In this document: positions 18,223-26,852 of the stretch, in pieces | How the letters are laid out: each line of letters begins with the position of its first letter | How positions within the stretch are numbered: the stretch's first letter is position 1 | Assembly: GCF_030814835.1 (NCBI RefSeq) | Contig: NZ_JAUSVS010000016.1 | Location: forward strand, 1-62,318 | DNA from: Caulobacter ginsengisoli | Lineage (GTDB): Bacteria > Pseudomonadota > Alphaproteobacteria > Caulobacterales > Caulobacteraceae | DNA length: 62,318 bases | Reading direction: 5' to 3' | Notes under the pieces: generated by a model | Database searches by the model: none | Told to the model about the DNA's origin: nothing | What the model saw: the letters and a program-made list of their open reading frames with translations, nothing else | Translations under genes and position numbers: made by a program

Positions 18223-18591
18223 CTAGCTGGCGGTGGAGCCCGGCACGGCCGGAGCGTCGAGCAGGGCGCAGTTGGGGAGGGTGCTGATCGGGGGAGCGCC
18301 GCCGACCGAGAGGCTGACCCCGACCCATTGGCCGGCATAGCCTTCGCCGGGGGCCGGCCAGTTCATGGTCTTGACGGAAGAGGCGATGACCTCGTCCAGC
18401 TGGACATTGCCGGTGGACTGAACCACCACGGCCTGGGCCACGTGATCGCGGTCTTCGCCCCAGCGGATGCAGACGCCCGCCGTGCCGCCCAGCGCTTCAC
18501 CAGAAGCCACCACCGGCGCGTCGGCCGCGAAAGCCGGCGCCGCGGTCGAGGCGGCCAGCATGAGGGCGATCCCGATCTGTGCCAATTTCAT
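18223..18591 (-). CDS. Secreted hypothetical protein, 122 aa
   Basis: A clear signal peptide (MKLAQIGIALMLAASTAAPAFA, then ADAP) points to the periplasm. The mature part includes VVQSTGNVQLDEVIASSVKTM and NWPAPGEGYAGQWVGVSLSV, faintly like a TonB C-terminal repeat, but no membrane anchor is present. Function unknown. The ATG at 18591 has GGGAG upstream, and the longer frame from 18642 is rejected because it would bury the signal. Confidence 0.72.
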   Translation of the reverse strand: MKLAQIGIALMLAASTAAPAFAADAPVVASGEALGGTAGVCIRWGEDRDHVAQAVVVQSTGNVQLDEVIASSVKTMNWPAPGEGYAGQWVGVSLSVGGAPPISTLPNCALLDAPAVPGSTAS

Positions 18592-18713
18592 CCTGTCGTC
18601 TCCCTTTTGCGGTTCTAAAAGCACATCACGGGCCAGCCGCAAATAGTTGTTTACGTTCTGTTAACCATTATGAACATGAGACGGGATGAGAAGACCGCGC
18701 CCCGAACGCAGAA

Positions 18714-18741
18714 CGAGACCGGCGGAAATCCGCCGGTCTCG
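18714..18741 (-). terminator. 13-bp perfect GC-rich hairpin
   Basis: CGAGACCGGCGGA (18714-18726) and its complement (18729-18741) are separated by two bases. It lies 26 bases beyond the stop of the minus-strand gene at 18767-18979. The T-run is poor, so it may be a terminator or an mRNA-stabilising stem. Confidence 0.6.
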
Positions 18742-18766
18742 TCCGCAAGCGCTGGGCGCGAAGGGC

Positions 18767-18979
18767 CTATTGCGGCTTGGGAATCGGCGGGGTCGGGATT
18801 TCCGGCGCCGAGGGGGGCGCGGCGGGGCTGGGCAGGTTGACGTTCAGGTCGACCGACTTCTTCTGGTTCAGCATGCCGCCGCCGAAGATGAAGAATGCGC
18901 CGATCGCCAGGAGCGCGGCCAGCAAAACGCCGACCACCACGCCCATGCCACTGCCGCCGCTCGATTGGGTTGCTGCCAT
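18767..18979 (-). CDS. Small single-pass membrane protein with Pro-rich tail
   Basis: 70 aa. A short Gly/Ser N-terminus is followed by one helix (about residues 12-33, VVVGVLLAALLAIGAFFIFGG) and a Pro/Ala-rich C-terminus (PSPAAPPSAPEIPTPPIPKP) that probably reaches into the periplasm. A perfect AAGGAGG ribosome site precedes the ATG at 18979. No family is recognised. The neighbouring 53-aa gene has the same layout. Confidence 0.72.
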   Translation of the reverse strand: MAATQSSGGSGMGVVVGVLLAALLAIGAFFIFGGGMLNQKKSVDLNVNLPSPAAPPSAPEIPTPPIPKPQ

Positions 18980-19028
18980 CTGGAGTCCTCCTTGTGCTTA
19001 ACCAAGCGCGGAAGACGGCGAAGAGTTG

Positions 19029-19190
19029 CTAGCTGAGGCCCAGGGTAATGCTTGGGGGCCCCATCGCCTGGCGATGATCGAGCATGGCCCGGCCCAGCAG
19101 GAAGATGCTGGCCAGGGTCAGCAGCAGGCCAATCAGGATGGCCACCACGATCCCCAGCCCATCCCCGCGTCTCGCCCGATAGAATCCCAT
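19029..19190 (-). CDS. 53-aa single-pass membrane protein
   Basis: Reading the minus strand from the ATG at 19190 gives MGFYRARRGDGLGIVVAILI followed by a Leu-rich helix and LDHRQAMGPPSITLGLS, then TAG at 19029. Positive residues at the N-terminus and one helix (about 13-33) suggest an N-in membrane protein. A GGGAG ribosome site lies upstream. It is 49 bp before, and the same type as, the 70-aa gene. Function unknown. Confidence 0.6.
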   Translation of the reverse strand: MGFYRARRGDGLGIVVAILIGLLLTLASIFLLGRAMLDHRQAMGPPSITLGLS

Positions 19191-19251
19191 GCCTACACTC
19201 CCTGCCCCATCCTAGTGGAGCGCGAGTCGGGCCAAATGGTTGCGCGTCAAT

Positions 19252-19770
19252 TCAGCCCATCTGGGCCAGGGCGTTCAGGGCCTGGCGCAGGGGGGCCGAA
19301 AGCGCCGGATCGGCGGCGATCTGGGCGGGCGTTTCGCTCCGTCCACGCAGGTTTACGGTGACGAAGGCGGCCTCGACCAGGGTGGTGAACATGACCGACA
19401 GATTGTCCCGCATATGGGCCTGGGCGTAGTCGCCCGGCGGGGTGGCGTTGATCACCGCCACCGGCGTCTCATGCAGGCCCGGATGGGAGACCAGCCAGTC
19501 CAGCCCGTTCTTCATCACGCCCGCCACGCCGTGGGCGTATTCGGGGCTGGAGATCACCAGGGCGTCGCAGGCCTCCACCGCCGCCCGCCACGCCGCCACC
19601 CTGGCCGGGGCGGGGTCGATGTCGAGGTCGGGGTTGAAGAAGGGCAACTCGCCCAGCCCCCGCCAGATCTCGACCTCCACGCCCGCCGGCGCGAGCAAAG
19701 CCAGGGCCTGTATCGCCCGGCTGTTGGACGAGGCGGCCCGCAGGCTTCCGGAGACGGCCAGGATGCGCAT
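19252..19770 (-). CDS. NADPH-dependent FMN reductase
   Basis: 172-aa flavodoxin-fold reductase. It has the FMN phosphate loop VSGSLRAASSNSRA at the N-terminus, the SSPEYAHGVAGVMKNGLDWL segment that cradles the flavin ring, and the usual length. It reduces FMN, quinones or azo/chromate-type acceptors; the physiological acceptor is unknown. It could in principle feed reduced flavin to an oxygenase, but it is not in an operon with one. Confidence 0.9.
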   Translation of the reverse strand: MRILAVSGSLRAASSNSRAIQALALLAPAGVEVEIWRGLGELPFFNPDLDIDPAPARVAAWRAAVEACDALVISSPEYAHGVAGVMKNGLDWLVSHPGLHETPVAVINATPPGDYAQAHMRDNLSVMFTTLVEAAFVTVNLRGRSETPAQIAADPALSAPLRQALNALAQMG

Positions 19771-19878
19771 GGCTGTTTCCTAGGCCGGGGCGCGCGGCCC
19801 GGCGATGCAGAACTTCTAAGCCCGCCTCCCACGAAAGGCGCCTGTCGCCAGCGGCCGGGGTGGGTGTATGCAGCCGCC

Positions 19879-20760
19879 ATGACCCAGATGCTCACCGGCC
19901 CCGCCTCGCACAGCTTCATCTCCCAGCGCCTGCGCCTGCACTATGTCGACTGGGGCAATCCCGGCGCGCCGCCGCTGCTGCTGCTGCACGGCGGCCGCGA
20001 TCATTGCCGCAGCTGGGACTGGGTGGCCGAGCGGCTGCGGGGGCGGTACCGCATCATCGCCCCGGACCTGCGCGGCCATGGCGACAGCGCCTGGTCGCCC
20101 GACGGCGACTATTCGATGGGGGCCTATGTCTATGACCTGGCCCAGCTCATCCATCAGCTGAAGCTGGCTCCGCTGACCATCGTGGCCCACAGCCTGGGGG
20201 GCAATATCGCCCTGCGCTATACGGGCCTCTACCCCGAGAACGTCAGCAAGGTCGTGGCCATCGAGGGCCTGGGCCCCTCCCCCCGAATGATCGAGGAACG
20301 CCGCGCCATTCCAGCCCAGAAGCGCTGGCGCGACTGGATCGACGACAAGCGGGCCGTCGCCGGCCGCCAGGCCCGCCGCTACGCCAGCCTGGAAGAGGCG
20401 CTGGGCCGCATGAAGGCCGAGAACGGCTACCTGACCGACGACCAGGCCCGCCACCTGACCGAGCACGGGGTCAGCCAGAACGAGGACGGCACGTTCAGCT
20501 GGAAATTCGACAACTATCTCCACGTCTGGAACGCCCCCCACGACATGGACCCCGAGGCCATCGCCGGCCTCTGGGAGAACATCACCTGCCCCACCCTGCT
20601 CTGCTACGGCGAAAAGAGCTGGGCCTCGAACCCGGAGAAGGACGGGCGGATGCGGCATTTCAGGAACGCCAGGGTGGTGAGTTTCCCGGACGCGGGGCAC
20701 TGGCTGCACCATGACCGGTATGAGCTGTTCATGAGCGAGCTGGAGGGGTTCCTGGGCTGA
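19879..20760 (+). CDS. Alpha/beta hydrolase
   Basis: 293 aa. It has the oxyanion strand LLLHGGRDHCRSWDW, the nucleophile elbow VAHSLGGNIALRY, a probable acid after the cap and the catalytic His in FPDAGHWLHHDRYELF. The cap region (residues about 135-220) is charged and helical. It resembles epoxide-hydrolase/haloalkane-dehalogenase-like and meta-cleavage hydrolases. Substrate unknown. The ATG at 19879 is used because the frame upstream runs antisense through the FMN reductase gene. Confidence 0.88.
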   Translation: MTQMLTGPASHSFISQRLRLHYVDWGNPGAPPLLLLHGGRDHCRSWDWVAERLRGRYRIIAPDLRGHGDSAWSPDGDYSMGAYVYDLAQLIHQLKLAPLTIVAHSLGGNIALRYTGLYPENVSKVVAIEGLGPSPRMIEERRAIPAQKRWRDWIDDKRAVAGRQARRYASLEEALGRMKAENGYLTDDQARHLTEHGVSQNEDGTFSWKFDNYLHVWNAPHDMDPEAIAGLWENITCPTLLCYGEKSWASNPEKDGRMRHFRNARVVSFPDAGHWLHHDRYELFMSELEGFLG

Positions 20761-20797
20761 GGAAACCGGAGCGGCCGGAGCGCGCCGCCCGCCATGG

Positions 20798-22210
20798 TCA
20801 GCCGGTTCCGTCCGTCACCAGACGGCTGGGCCGGGTCATCAGGACCGCGGCGGCCAGACCCGCCGCCAGCATCGCCGCCGGGGCCAGGAAGCCGGCCCCA
20901 TAGGCGGCCAGCGACTCCGCGCCGGACAGGGCCGAGAACACCGCCAGGGTGATGACCACCCCGGCCGGCAGGCCGATCTGCTGGGCGGTGAACAGCAGGC
21001 CCGAGGCCGCGCCCTGGGTTTCCGCCGGGGTGCGGGCCAGGGCCAGGCTCATCAGGGCCATGAAGGCGGTGGTGCTGCCGAACACCGCGACGAAGGCCAG
21101 CGGCGCGACCAGCGTCAGGTAGCGGCCCAGCGGAACCGCCAGGGCCAGCAGCAACAGGGCGGCGATCTCCAGCGACAGGCCGCCGATGGCCAGGCTGCGC
21201 AGCGGCCAGCGCTTCATCAGCATCGGGGCGCAGGGGCCGGCGGCCATGGTGGCCAGCGCGATGGGGGTCATGGCCAGGCCGGCGGCGGCGGCGGAATAGT
21301 GCAGGCCGGTCTGCAGATAGAGGCTGGTCAGCACGAACAGACCGCCGAAGCCGCCGATCAGTCCCATCAGGGCCAGGGCTCCGCCGGTGAGGTTCTCGGC
21401 CCGGAACAGGGCGGGCGGCAGCAGCGGCGAGGCATGCCGCGCCTGACGCCAGAAGAAGCCGGCGAACCCGGCCAGGGCGGCGGCCAGCACGCCGCCGCCG
21501 CGCCAGGACACCAGGCCGTGCTCGCCCAGGGCCGACAGGGCGGACAGCAGCAGGCCGGTGGAGGCGGCGATCAGCCCCGCCCCGACCACGTCGTCCAGGG
21601 CTCGCCCATGTCCGGCCGAGGGCGCCCTTGGCAGCACCGCCAGGGTCAGGGCCAGGCAGGCGGCGATGAGCGGCAGGTTGAGGAAGAACACCGCCCGCCA
21701 GCCGATCTGGGTGGTGAGCAAACCGCCCAGCACCAGGCCGACGATCACCGACAGGCCCTGCATGGCGGCGAACACCCCCATGGCCCGGTGCCGGGGCGGG
21801 CCCTCGGGCAGGAAGGCGTGGATCAGCGAGAAGCTGGCCGGCGAGATCAAAGCCCCGCCCAGCCCCTGCAGGCAGCGGGCGGCCAGCAGCATCCACAGAT
21901 TGACGCTGAGCCCCGACAGCAGCGAGCCGGTTCCGAACAGCAGCAGGCCCCAGGTCAGGCTTCGCCGGTGGCCGATGGCGTCGGTCAGCCGCCCGCCGAT
22001 GATCAGGAAGCCGGCGAACACCGCGCCATTGGCCGAGACCACCCAGGCCAGCTGGCCGGGCGGGATGGCCAGCCCCCGGCCGATGGTCGGCAGGGCGACG
22101 CTGACGATGGAGAAGTCGGCGGTGATAACCAGCTGGGCCAGGCCCATCAGGAAGGTGATGGCCCCCAGGCGAAGGGGCGGAGCGGCGGGCTCCAGGCGGG
22201 CGGTGGTCAA
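20798..22210 (-). CDS. MFS transporter, DHA2 (14-TM) type
   Basis: 470-aa drug:H+ antiporter-2-like permease. The motif A loop GRLTDAIGHRR and motif C-like MQGLSVIVGLVLGGLL are visible, and the length suits 14 helices. It exports drugs or pathway intermediates. The start is a TTG at 22210 with GAGGGG upstream. It lies 22 bp after the NIPSNAP-like gene, the last gene of the Rieske operon, so it may export substrate or toxic intermediates of that pathway. Confidence 0.87.
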   Translation of the reverse strand: MTTARLEPAAPPLRLGAITFLMGLAQLVITADFSIVSVALPTIGRGLAIPPGQLAWVVSANGAVFAGFLIIGGRLTDAIGHRRSLTWGLLLFGTGSLLSGLSVNLWMLLAARCLQGLGGALISPASFSLIHAFLPEGPPRHRAMGVFAAMQGLSVIVGLVLGGLLTTQIGWRAVFFLNLPLIAACLALTLAVLPRAPSAGHGRALDDVVGAGLIAASTGLLLSALSALGEHGLVSWRGGGVLAAALAGFAGFFWRQARHASPLLPPALFRAENLTGGALALMGLIGGFGGLFVLTSLYLQTGLHYSAAAAGLAMTPIALATMAAGPCAPMLMKRWPLRSLAIGGLSLEIAALLLLALAVPLGRYLTLVAPLAFVAVFGSTTAFMALMSLALARTPAETQGAASGLLFTAQQIGLPAGVVITLAVFSALSGAESLAAYGAGFLAPAAMLAAGLAAAVLMTRPSRLVTDGTG

Positions 22211-22232
22211 GGCCAGTTCCCCTCTCGCGCGC

Positions 22233-22544
22233 TCAGCGCATGTACGAAGCCTTGTTGGCGAAGACGATGGTCTCGCTGATCACCGTCTCGGCCAGCACCG
22301 CCTGGAAGTCGGCGAAACCCGGCTGCGCCATGAAGGCCTGCAGGCCGCGGTCGAAATGCTGGAAGTCGTCCAGCTCCCAGAGATCGATGACATTGCCCAG
22401 CCGCCCGGTGCGCTGGATGAAGGCGCCGGCCAGACGCCAGCCCTGACCCTCCAGGAAAGGGACGGCGGTCTTCTCCATCGCTTCCAGGAAGCGGCCCAGG
22501 CCGCCGGCGTGGACCTCCAGCGTGACGTGCAGATAGACTGACAT
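22233..22544 (-). CDS. NIPSNAP-like dimeric alpha/beta-barrel protein
   Basis: 103 aa. The pattern VYLHVTLEVHAGGLGRFLEAM...PFLEGQGWRLAGAF...IDLWELDDF matches NIPSNAP-type ferredoxin-fold small proteins. Function unknown; such proteins often accompany oxygenases or decarboxylases. It sits 18 bp after the Rieske gene and 22 bp before the MFS gene. Confidence 0.75.
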   Translation of the reverse strand: MSVYLHVTLEVHAGGLGRFLEAMEKTAVPFLEGQGWRLAGAFIQRTGRLGNVIDLWELDDFQHFDRGLQAFMAQPGFADFQAVLAETVISETIVFANKASYMR

Positions 22545-22562
22545 CGCATCCCCTCCCCGGGA

Positions 22563-23768
22563 TCAGTCGAGCGGCATGCCGATCATCCGGGCCACGTGAC
22601 GGTGGGTGTTCTGCAGGGCGATCTCGTTGCGGCCGTAGACGATGCGGAAGCCTTCCGGCGCGTGCTGCAGGTTGCGCTGGCCCTCCTTGGAGACGCTGTA
22701 GTCCTCGGTGCGCACGACCTCTTCGATGTAGTCGTGGGCCCCCTCGAAGGCGGCGTCGGGGGTCCCGGCCGGGGCGTCGGCGCCGCGGTAGGTGGACATG
22801 ATGGTGAAGGAGCGGCCGGGGACATCGCCTGGATAGAGGCGGTACATGCCGATCATGCTGCCGCCGCCCTCCATGGGCGCGCCGTAGACGATGGAGTTGG
22901 GGAAGACCAGGTGGCTGCCGCCGTAGGGCGTCACCGGCCAGTCCTGCTCGTCCACCCCGACCAGGTCGCGATAGCCGCTGTTGGTGAAGTTGACCCGGTA
23001 GTGGGGCCCGAAGCTGTCGAACAGGATGACGTTGGAGCAGGTGGTGGTCCCGAACGTCGTCGGGTGCAGGGCGCCGAAATGGTAGCCCTCGCCATAGGTG
23101 TCCAGGGCGTATTTCCAGTTGGTCTCGACCTCGACCCGGCTGTGCTTGATCAGGCTGGTCCCGGCCAGGTTCAGCCGCAGCAGCTCGGGGCCCATCTCGC
23201 CCAGCCAGGCGGCGACATCGATGGTCTCCTCGCCGGCATAGGCCTTGACGAAGACCATGCCGCCCCACTCGCCGACCGGGACGCGGACCAGATTGCGGGT
23301 GGTCCGATCGATGGTCTCGAAGGAGTCCTCGCCGGGCATGGCGACCAGCCGGCCGTCGAGGTCGAAGCTCCAGGCATGGAAGGGGCAGACCAGCAGCTTG
23401 CGCCTGGCGCAATCGCTGACCAGCCGCGCGGCCCGGTGGGTGCACATGTTGAGGAAGGCGTTCAGCGCGCCCTCGCGATTGCGCACGATCAGGATGGCGG
23501 GCCCGACGCTGTCGAATAGCAGCACGTCGCCCGGGTTGGCCACCTCGCAGGAGAGGCCGGCCAGCAGGGGCGCCTTGCCGAACAGCTCGCGCTTCTCGGC
23601 CTCGAAGCGGACGGGGTCGGTGTATTCCGACGGCGAGATGGTCAGGGGCGCCGGCCCCCAGTCGGTGGTACCGCCCGCCGCCAGATGGGCGACGGTGCGG
23701 CGCTCCAGCCGGCGCATGGCCTCCGCGTCGCTGTCCTGCTGAGCGGGCGCTTCAAGCGTATCGGACAT
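22563..23768 (-). CDS. Rieske-type ring-hydroxylating oxygenase, alpha subunit
   Basis: 401 aa. The Rieske [2Fe-2S] ligands are visible as C109-T-H111 and C128-P-F-H131, within NMCTHRA and VCPFHAW. The catalytic mononuclear iron site follows as DTYGEGYHFGALHPTTFG (His230, His235), with the bridging acidic residue near 223-227. It hydroxylates an aromatic or cyclic substrate using electrons from a reductase and ferredoxin, but no reductase or ferredoxin gene is in this window, so those partners must be shared. It lies between a TonB receptor and NIPSNAP/MFS genes, which points to uptake plus oxidation of one outer substrate. Confidence 0.92.
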   Translation of the reverse strand: MSDTLEAPAQQDSDAEAMRRLERRTVAHLAAGGTTDWGPAPLTISPSEYTDPVRFEAEKRELFGKAPLLAGLSCEVANPGDVLLFDSVGPAILIVRNREGALNAFLNMCTHRAARLVSDCARRKLLVCPFHAWSFDLDGRLVAMPGEDSFETIDRTTRNLVRVPVGEWGGMVFVKAYAGEETIDVAAWLGEMGPELLRLNLAGTSLIKHSRVEVETNWKYALDTYGEGYHFGALHPTTFGTTTCSNVILFDSFGPHYRVNFTNSGYRDLVGVDEQDWPVTPYGGSHLVFPNSIVYGAPMEGGGSMIGMYRLYPGDVPGRSFTIMSTYRGADAPAGTPDAAFEGAHDYIEEVVRTEDYSVSKEGQRNLQHAPEGFRIVYGRNEIALQNTHRHVARMIGMPLD

Positions 23769-23788
23769 AGATCTACTCCATCGAATGG

Positions 23789-23813
23789 CCCCGGAGCGCG
23801 CCGCGCCCCGGGG
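23789..23813 (-). other. Intercistronic GC hairpin after TonB receptor gene
   Basis: CCCCGG (23789-23794) pairs with CCGGGG (23808-23813), with further GCGC pairing inside. It is just after the receptor stop and before the Rieske gene. There is no T-run on the minus strand, so it may be a processing or attenuation stem rather than a terminator. Confidence 0.5.
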
Positions 23814-23821
23814 AAAGGCCC

Positions 23822-26269
23822 CTACCGGCGCAGCGTGAACTGGATGGCGATGGTCCGCGGCGGGCGCGGCGTGCCCACCAGGTCCGAGCGGATGCCGAGC
23901 GGCGTGCCCGTGCCGCTGCCGGAGCTGGGCGCGTCGCCGGCGGAGGTCAGGACATACTCATCGGTGAGGTTCTTGCCGATCAGGGCGACCTCCCAGCGGC
24001 CATCCTCGCCGCCCAGCCGCGCCGAGGCGTCGAACACCGTGTAGGCGTCCTGCCGGCCGTTGGGGTTGGCGAAGGGGCTCAGCAGATAGTCGCTGCTGCC
24101 ATGCAGGTTGCCCGAGAGACCGAAGACCAGGCCGTTGATCGGCTCCGACTGGTAGTCGGCCTGCAGCGAGCCGGTCCATTCCGGGGCGTTGGCGGTGGGC
24201 TTGCCGCTGAGGTCCTGGACCGGGCGGCCCCCGACGATGGTGCAGCCCTGGCTCGGCCGCTGGCCGCCCCAGCAGGGCGCCCCGCCGAAATCCTCATAGC
24301 GCGACTTGTTGTAGGAGAGGCTGCCGCTGATCAGCAGGCCGTGGGCGAATTCGGGGGCCCACTCGGCCTGGAACTCGGCGCCCTCGGTCTTCACCGAGCC
24401 GGCGTTGGTGGTGATGTACTGGATCTTGGTGGCGTCGAAGAAGTCGATCTGGAAGTCCTTGTAGTCGTAGCTGAAGACGTCGAACGAGGCCCGCAGCGTG
24501 CCGTCGAACAGGGTGGCCTTGACCCCGCCCTCGAAGCCCTGCGGCTTCTCCGGCTCGAAGGTCAGGTCGTCGACGGTGGTGTTGATGCTGTGCAGGGCGC
24601 TGCCCGAGAAGCCGCCCGACTTGAAGCCCCGCTTGTAGGCGGCATAGAGCGTCAGGTTGCTGCGGGGACGCCAGGTCAGGGTCACTTCAGGCGACAGGTC
24701 GTTGAAGCTCTGGTTGGCGTTCAGCGGCGAGTTGGGCACGAAGACGCCCTGGTAGAGGCTGATCACATAGGGCTGGTCGAAGGTCGAATCCTTGGTCTCG
24801 TGGGTGTAGCGCCCGCCGGCCGTCAGCTCCCAGCCGTCGGCGATCTTCCAGATCACCTGGCCGAAGCCCGCGAAGGTGGTTCCGTCGGTGCGCGACAGCT
24901 TTTCCAGGGTGATGTAGCGCAGCTCGGGCCGGGTGACGGTCGGATCTTCCAGGGCGCCCGGGAAGATGATCTGCTGATGGAAGTCCAGCTGGGTGTTCTG
25001 GTAGTAGACCCCGCCCATGAAGTCGAAGGGCCCATCCAGGTCGGTCTGAAAGCGGATTTCCTCGGAGAAGGCGCGGTATTCCGACTTTTCCGTGCCCCAG
25101 GTGCCGCCGTTGGCCGAGCCGGTGAAGTCGTAGTCGCCGAGGAAGTAGTTGACGAAATGGTGCAGGCCGGTGACCGAGCTGAAGGTCACGGGGCCGGCCC
25201 TGTAGTCGGCGTTGGCGGTGAACGAGTAGGAGTCGTAGTCCTGATAGAGCTGTCCGCCGTGGCGGCCCAGCAGGGGGTTGGTCGCGGCGATGTCCTTGGG
25301 GACGTCGTTCTGCTGGATCTTCCAGTCCTTGTTGCAGATCTCGCCGGGGTGGACCTGGGCCGAGCCCAGCGGACAGGAGATCAGCTCGTCGTTCCAGGTG
25401 GCGTCGGTCACCCGATAGGTATCGACGGCCGCCTTCAGGGTCAGGGAGAAGGCGTCGTTGGGGTTCCATTGTCCGGTCAGCCGGGCGACGAAGTCCTGCT
25501 CGCCGGGGATGTCTTTCTCCGGCGCGGGTGAGACGTGGAGGGTGGAGGCGAAGGTGTTGACGTTCAGGGTGCTGAGCGGCATCGCGCTCGCCTGGTTCTG
25601 GACGTAGCCGCCCTGCATCTGCGAGCCGCGGACGGCCAGGCGCAGGCCGAAGGTGTCGGTGACCGGCCCCGAGACCACCGCCTCGATCGAGGGGGTCTTG
25701 GAGTCGAACTCATAGCCCAGGCGGCCCATCGCCTCGAACTCGCCCGTCGGCCCGGCCGAGGTGAAGGACAGCACGCCGGCGGTGGCGTTCTTGCCGAAGA
25801 ACAGCGCCTGAGGCCCCTTGAGGACCTCGACCTGCTTCATGTCGAAGAAGCCCTCGTTGATGATCCGGCCCTGGCCGTAATAGACGCCGTCGACGATGAC
25901 CGCGACCGACTGCTCGATGCCGATGCTGGTCGAGGACGAGCCGATGCCGCGCACGCTGATGGTCGCGCCGCTGCCGCTGCTGCCGCGCGAGACGGTCAGT
26001 TGGGGCATCGAGGCGGAAATGTCCTCGATCGACTTGAGCGACTGGCGTTCCAGCTGCTTGCCGCTGAGGGCGCTGACCGCCACCGGGATGTTCTGGATGT
26101 TCTCTTCCCGCTTGCGGGCGGTGACGATGACGTCCGAAAGCATGGTGGGCTCGGCGTCGGTCTCCGCCGCCCGCGCCATGCCGACGCCGCCGGCCAGGGC
26201 GGCGAGGCCCGAGACCGAGATGAGCAGGGCTCGCGAGAGCGCCGATCGACGGGTGGTCTTGCTGTTCAT
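23822..26269 (-). CDS. TonB-dependent outer-membrane receptor
   Basis: 815 aa. Signal peptide (RALLISVSGLAALAGGVGMARA), TonB box-like DVIVTARKREE, plug domain (NIPVAVSALSG..., VRGIGSS...VDGVYYGQG, VEVLKGPQALFFGKNATAG), then the beta-barrel ending in TIAIQFTLRR. The plug is of the sphingomonad/caulobacterial type that serves catabolic substrates rather than siderophores. The ATG at 26269 with a GGAGGAAC ribosome site is preferred to the upstream frame from 26335. Its location beside Rieske and aldehyde dehydrogenase genes suggests it imports their substrate. Confidence 0.93.
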   Translation of the reverse strand: MNSKTTRRSALSRALLISVSGLAALAGGVGMARAAETDAEPTMLSDVIVTARKREENIQNIPVAVSALSGKQLERQSLKSIEDISASMPQLTVSRGSSGSGATISVRGIGSSSTSIGIEQSVAVIVDGVYYGQGRIINEGFFDMKQVEVLKGPQALFFGKNATAGVLSFTSAGPTGEFEAMGRLGYEFDSKTPSIEAVVSGPVTDTFGLRLAVRGSQMQGGYVQNQASAMPLSTLNVNTFASTLHVSPAPEKDIPGEQDFVARLTGQWNPNDAFSLTLKAAVDTYRVTDATWNDELISCPLGSAQVHPGEICNKDWKIQQNDVPKDIAATNPLLGRHGGQLYQDYDSYSFTANADYRAGPVTFSSVTGLHHFVNYFLGDYDFTGSANGGTWGTEKSEYRAFSEEIRFQTDLDGPFDFMGGVYYQNTQLDFHQQIIFPGALEDPTVTRPELRYITLEKLSRTDGTTFAGFGQVIWKIADGWELTAGGRYTHETKDSTFDQPYVISLYQGVFVPNSPLNANQSFNDLSPEVTLTWRPRSNLTLYAAYKRGFKSGGFSGSALHSINTTVDDLTFEPEKPQGFEGGVKATLFDGTLRASFDVFSYDYKDFQIDFFDATKIQYITTNAGSVKTEGAEFQAEWAPEFAHGLLISGSLSYNKSRYEDFGGAPCWGGQRPSQGCTIVGGRPVQDLSGKPTANAPEWTGSLQADYQSEPINGLVFGLSGNLHGSSDYLLSPFANPNGRQDAYTVFDASARLGGEDGRWEVALIGKNLTDEYVLTSAGDAPSSGSGTGTPLGIRSDLVGTPRPPRTIAIQFTLRR

Positions 26270-26327
26270 GATGTTCCTCCCCCTTGTTGTTTGTTTTTCG
26301 TGTCGGCCGCGGTGAAGGGCCGGGTTG

Positions 26328-26834
26328 CTACTCAAAGACGGGCGGGAATGGCCGCCCCAGCTGCTCGCCGATGCGCGCGCCGCCGTATTCGCCGGCGGAA
26401 ATCAGCCGCAGGCGGGAAAGCCGCCAGCCCTGGGGCGTGCGGACAAAGCGATTTTCGTAACGGCCCCAGCGGTGGCAGTCGGCGGTGACCGGAAAGCCGG
26501 TGAAGCGCTGCCAGGAATACATGTAGCTGTGGAAGATCACGCTGTCGGGCGTCTCGAAACGGACCTCGACATTGCTGATGTGGTGGCTGCCGCTGACCGT
26601 CACGGCCAGGGCGTCGGTCAGCATCCTGGTCAGCTCGCCCTTGCCGTTGAGCAGCAGCTGGCCCGTGCCCGGCCAGAAGTCGGCCACGCAGTCGTCGGTG
26701 AACAGGGCGACCATCGAGAGAGGGTCGAGATTGTCGGCGTGGCGGCAGTATTCATGCATCGTCTCGACGATGTCGATGCGATCCTGGATCCGCTGGATGG
26801 TCTCTTCGAGGGACATGCTCGAGGCTTTCGTCAT
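26328..26834 (-). CDS. SnoaL-like (NTF2-fold) protein
   Basis: 168 aa, cone-shaped NTF2-like fold. It has the family opening ETIQRIQDRIDIVETMHEYCRHADNLDPLSMVALFTDDC and HISNVEVRF..., typical of SnoaL_4 proteins. The reaction could be hydration, isomerisation or a scaffold role. It sits between an aldehyde dehydrogenase and the TonB receptor. Rieske beta subunits share this fold, but the sequence pattern is SnoaL-type, so a beta-subunit call is not made. The ATG at 26834 is clean. Confidence 0.82.
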   Translation of the reverse strand: MTKASSMSLEETIQRIQDRIDIVETMHEYCRHADNLDPLSMVALFTDDCVADFWPGTGQLLLNGKGELTRMLTDALAVTVSGSHHISNVEVRFETPDSVIFHSYMYSWQRFTGFPVTADCHRWGRYENRFVRTPQGWRLSRLRLISAGEYGGARIGEQLGRPFPPVFE

Positions 26835-26852
26835 GGTTGCTGCGCGGGACGG

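Noticed and set aside
26328..26834. Rieske oxygenase beta subunit
   Set aside because: The fold is shared, but the residue pattern is SnoaL-like and the gene is separated from the alpha subunit by the TonB receptor.
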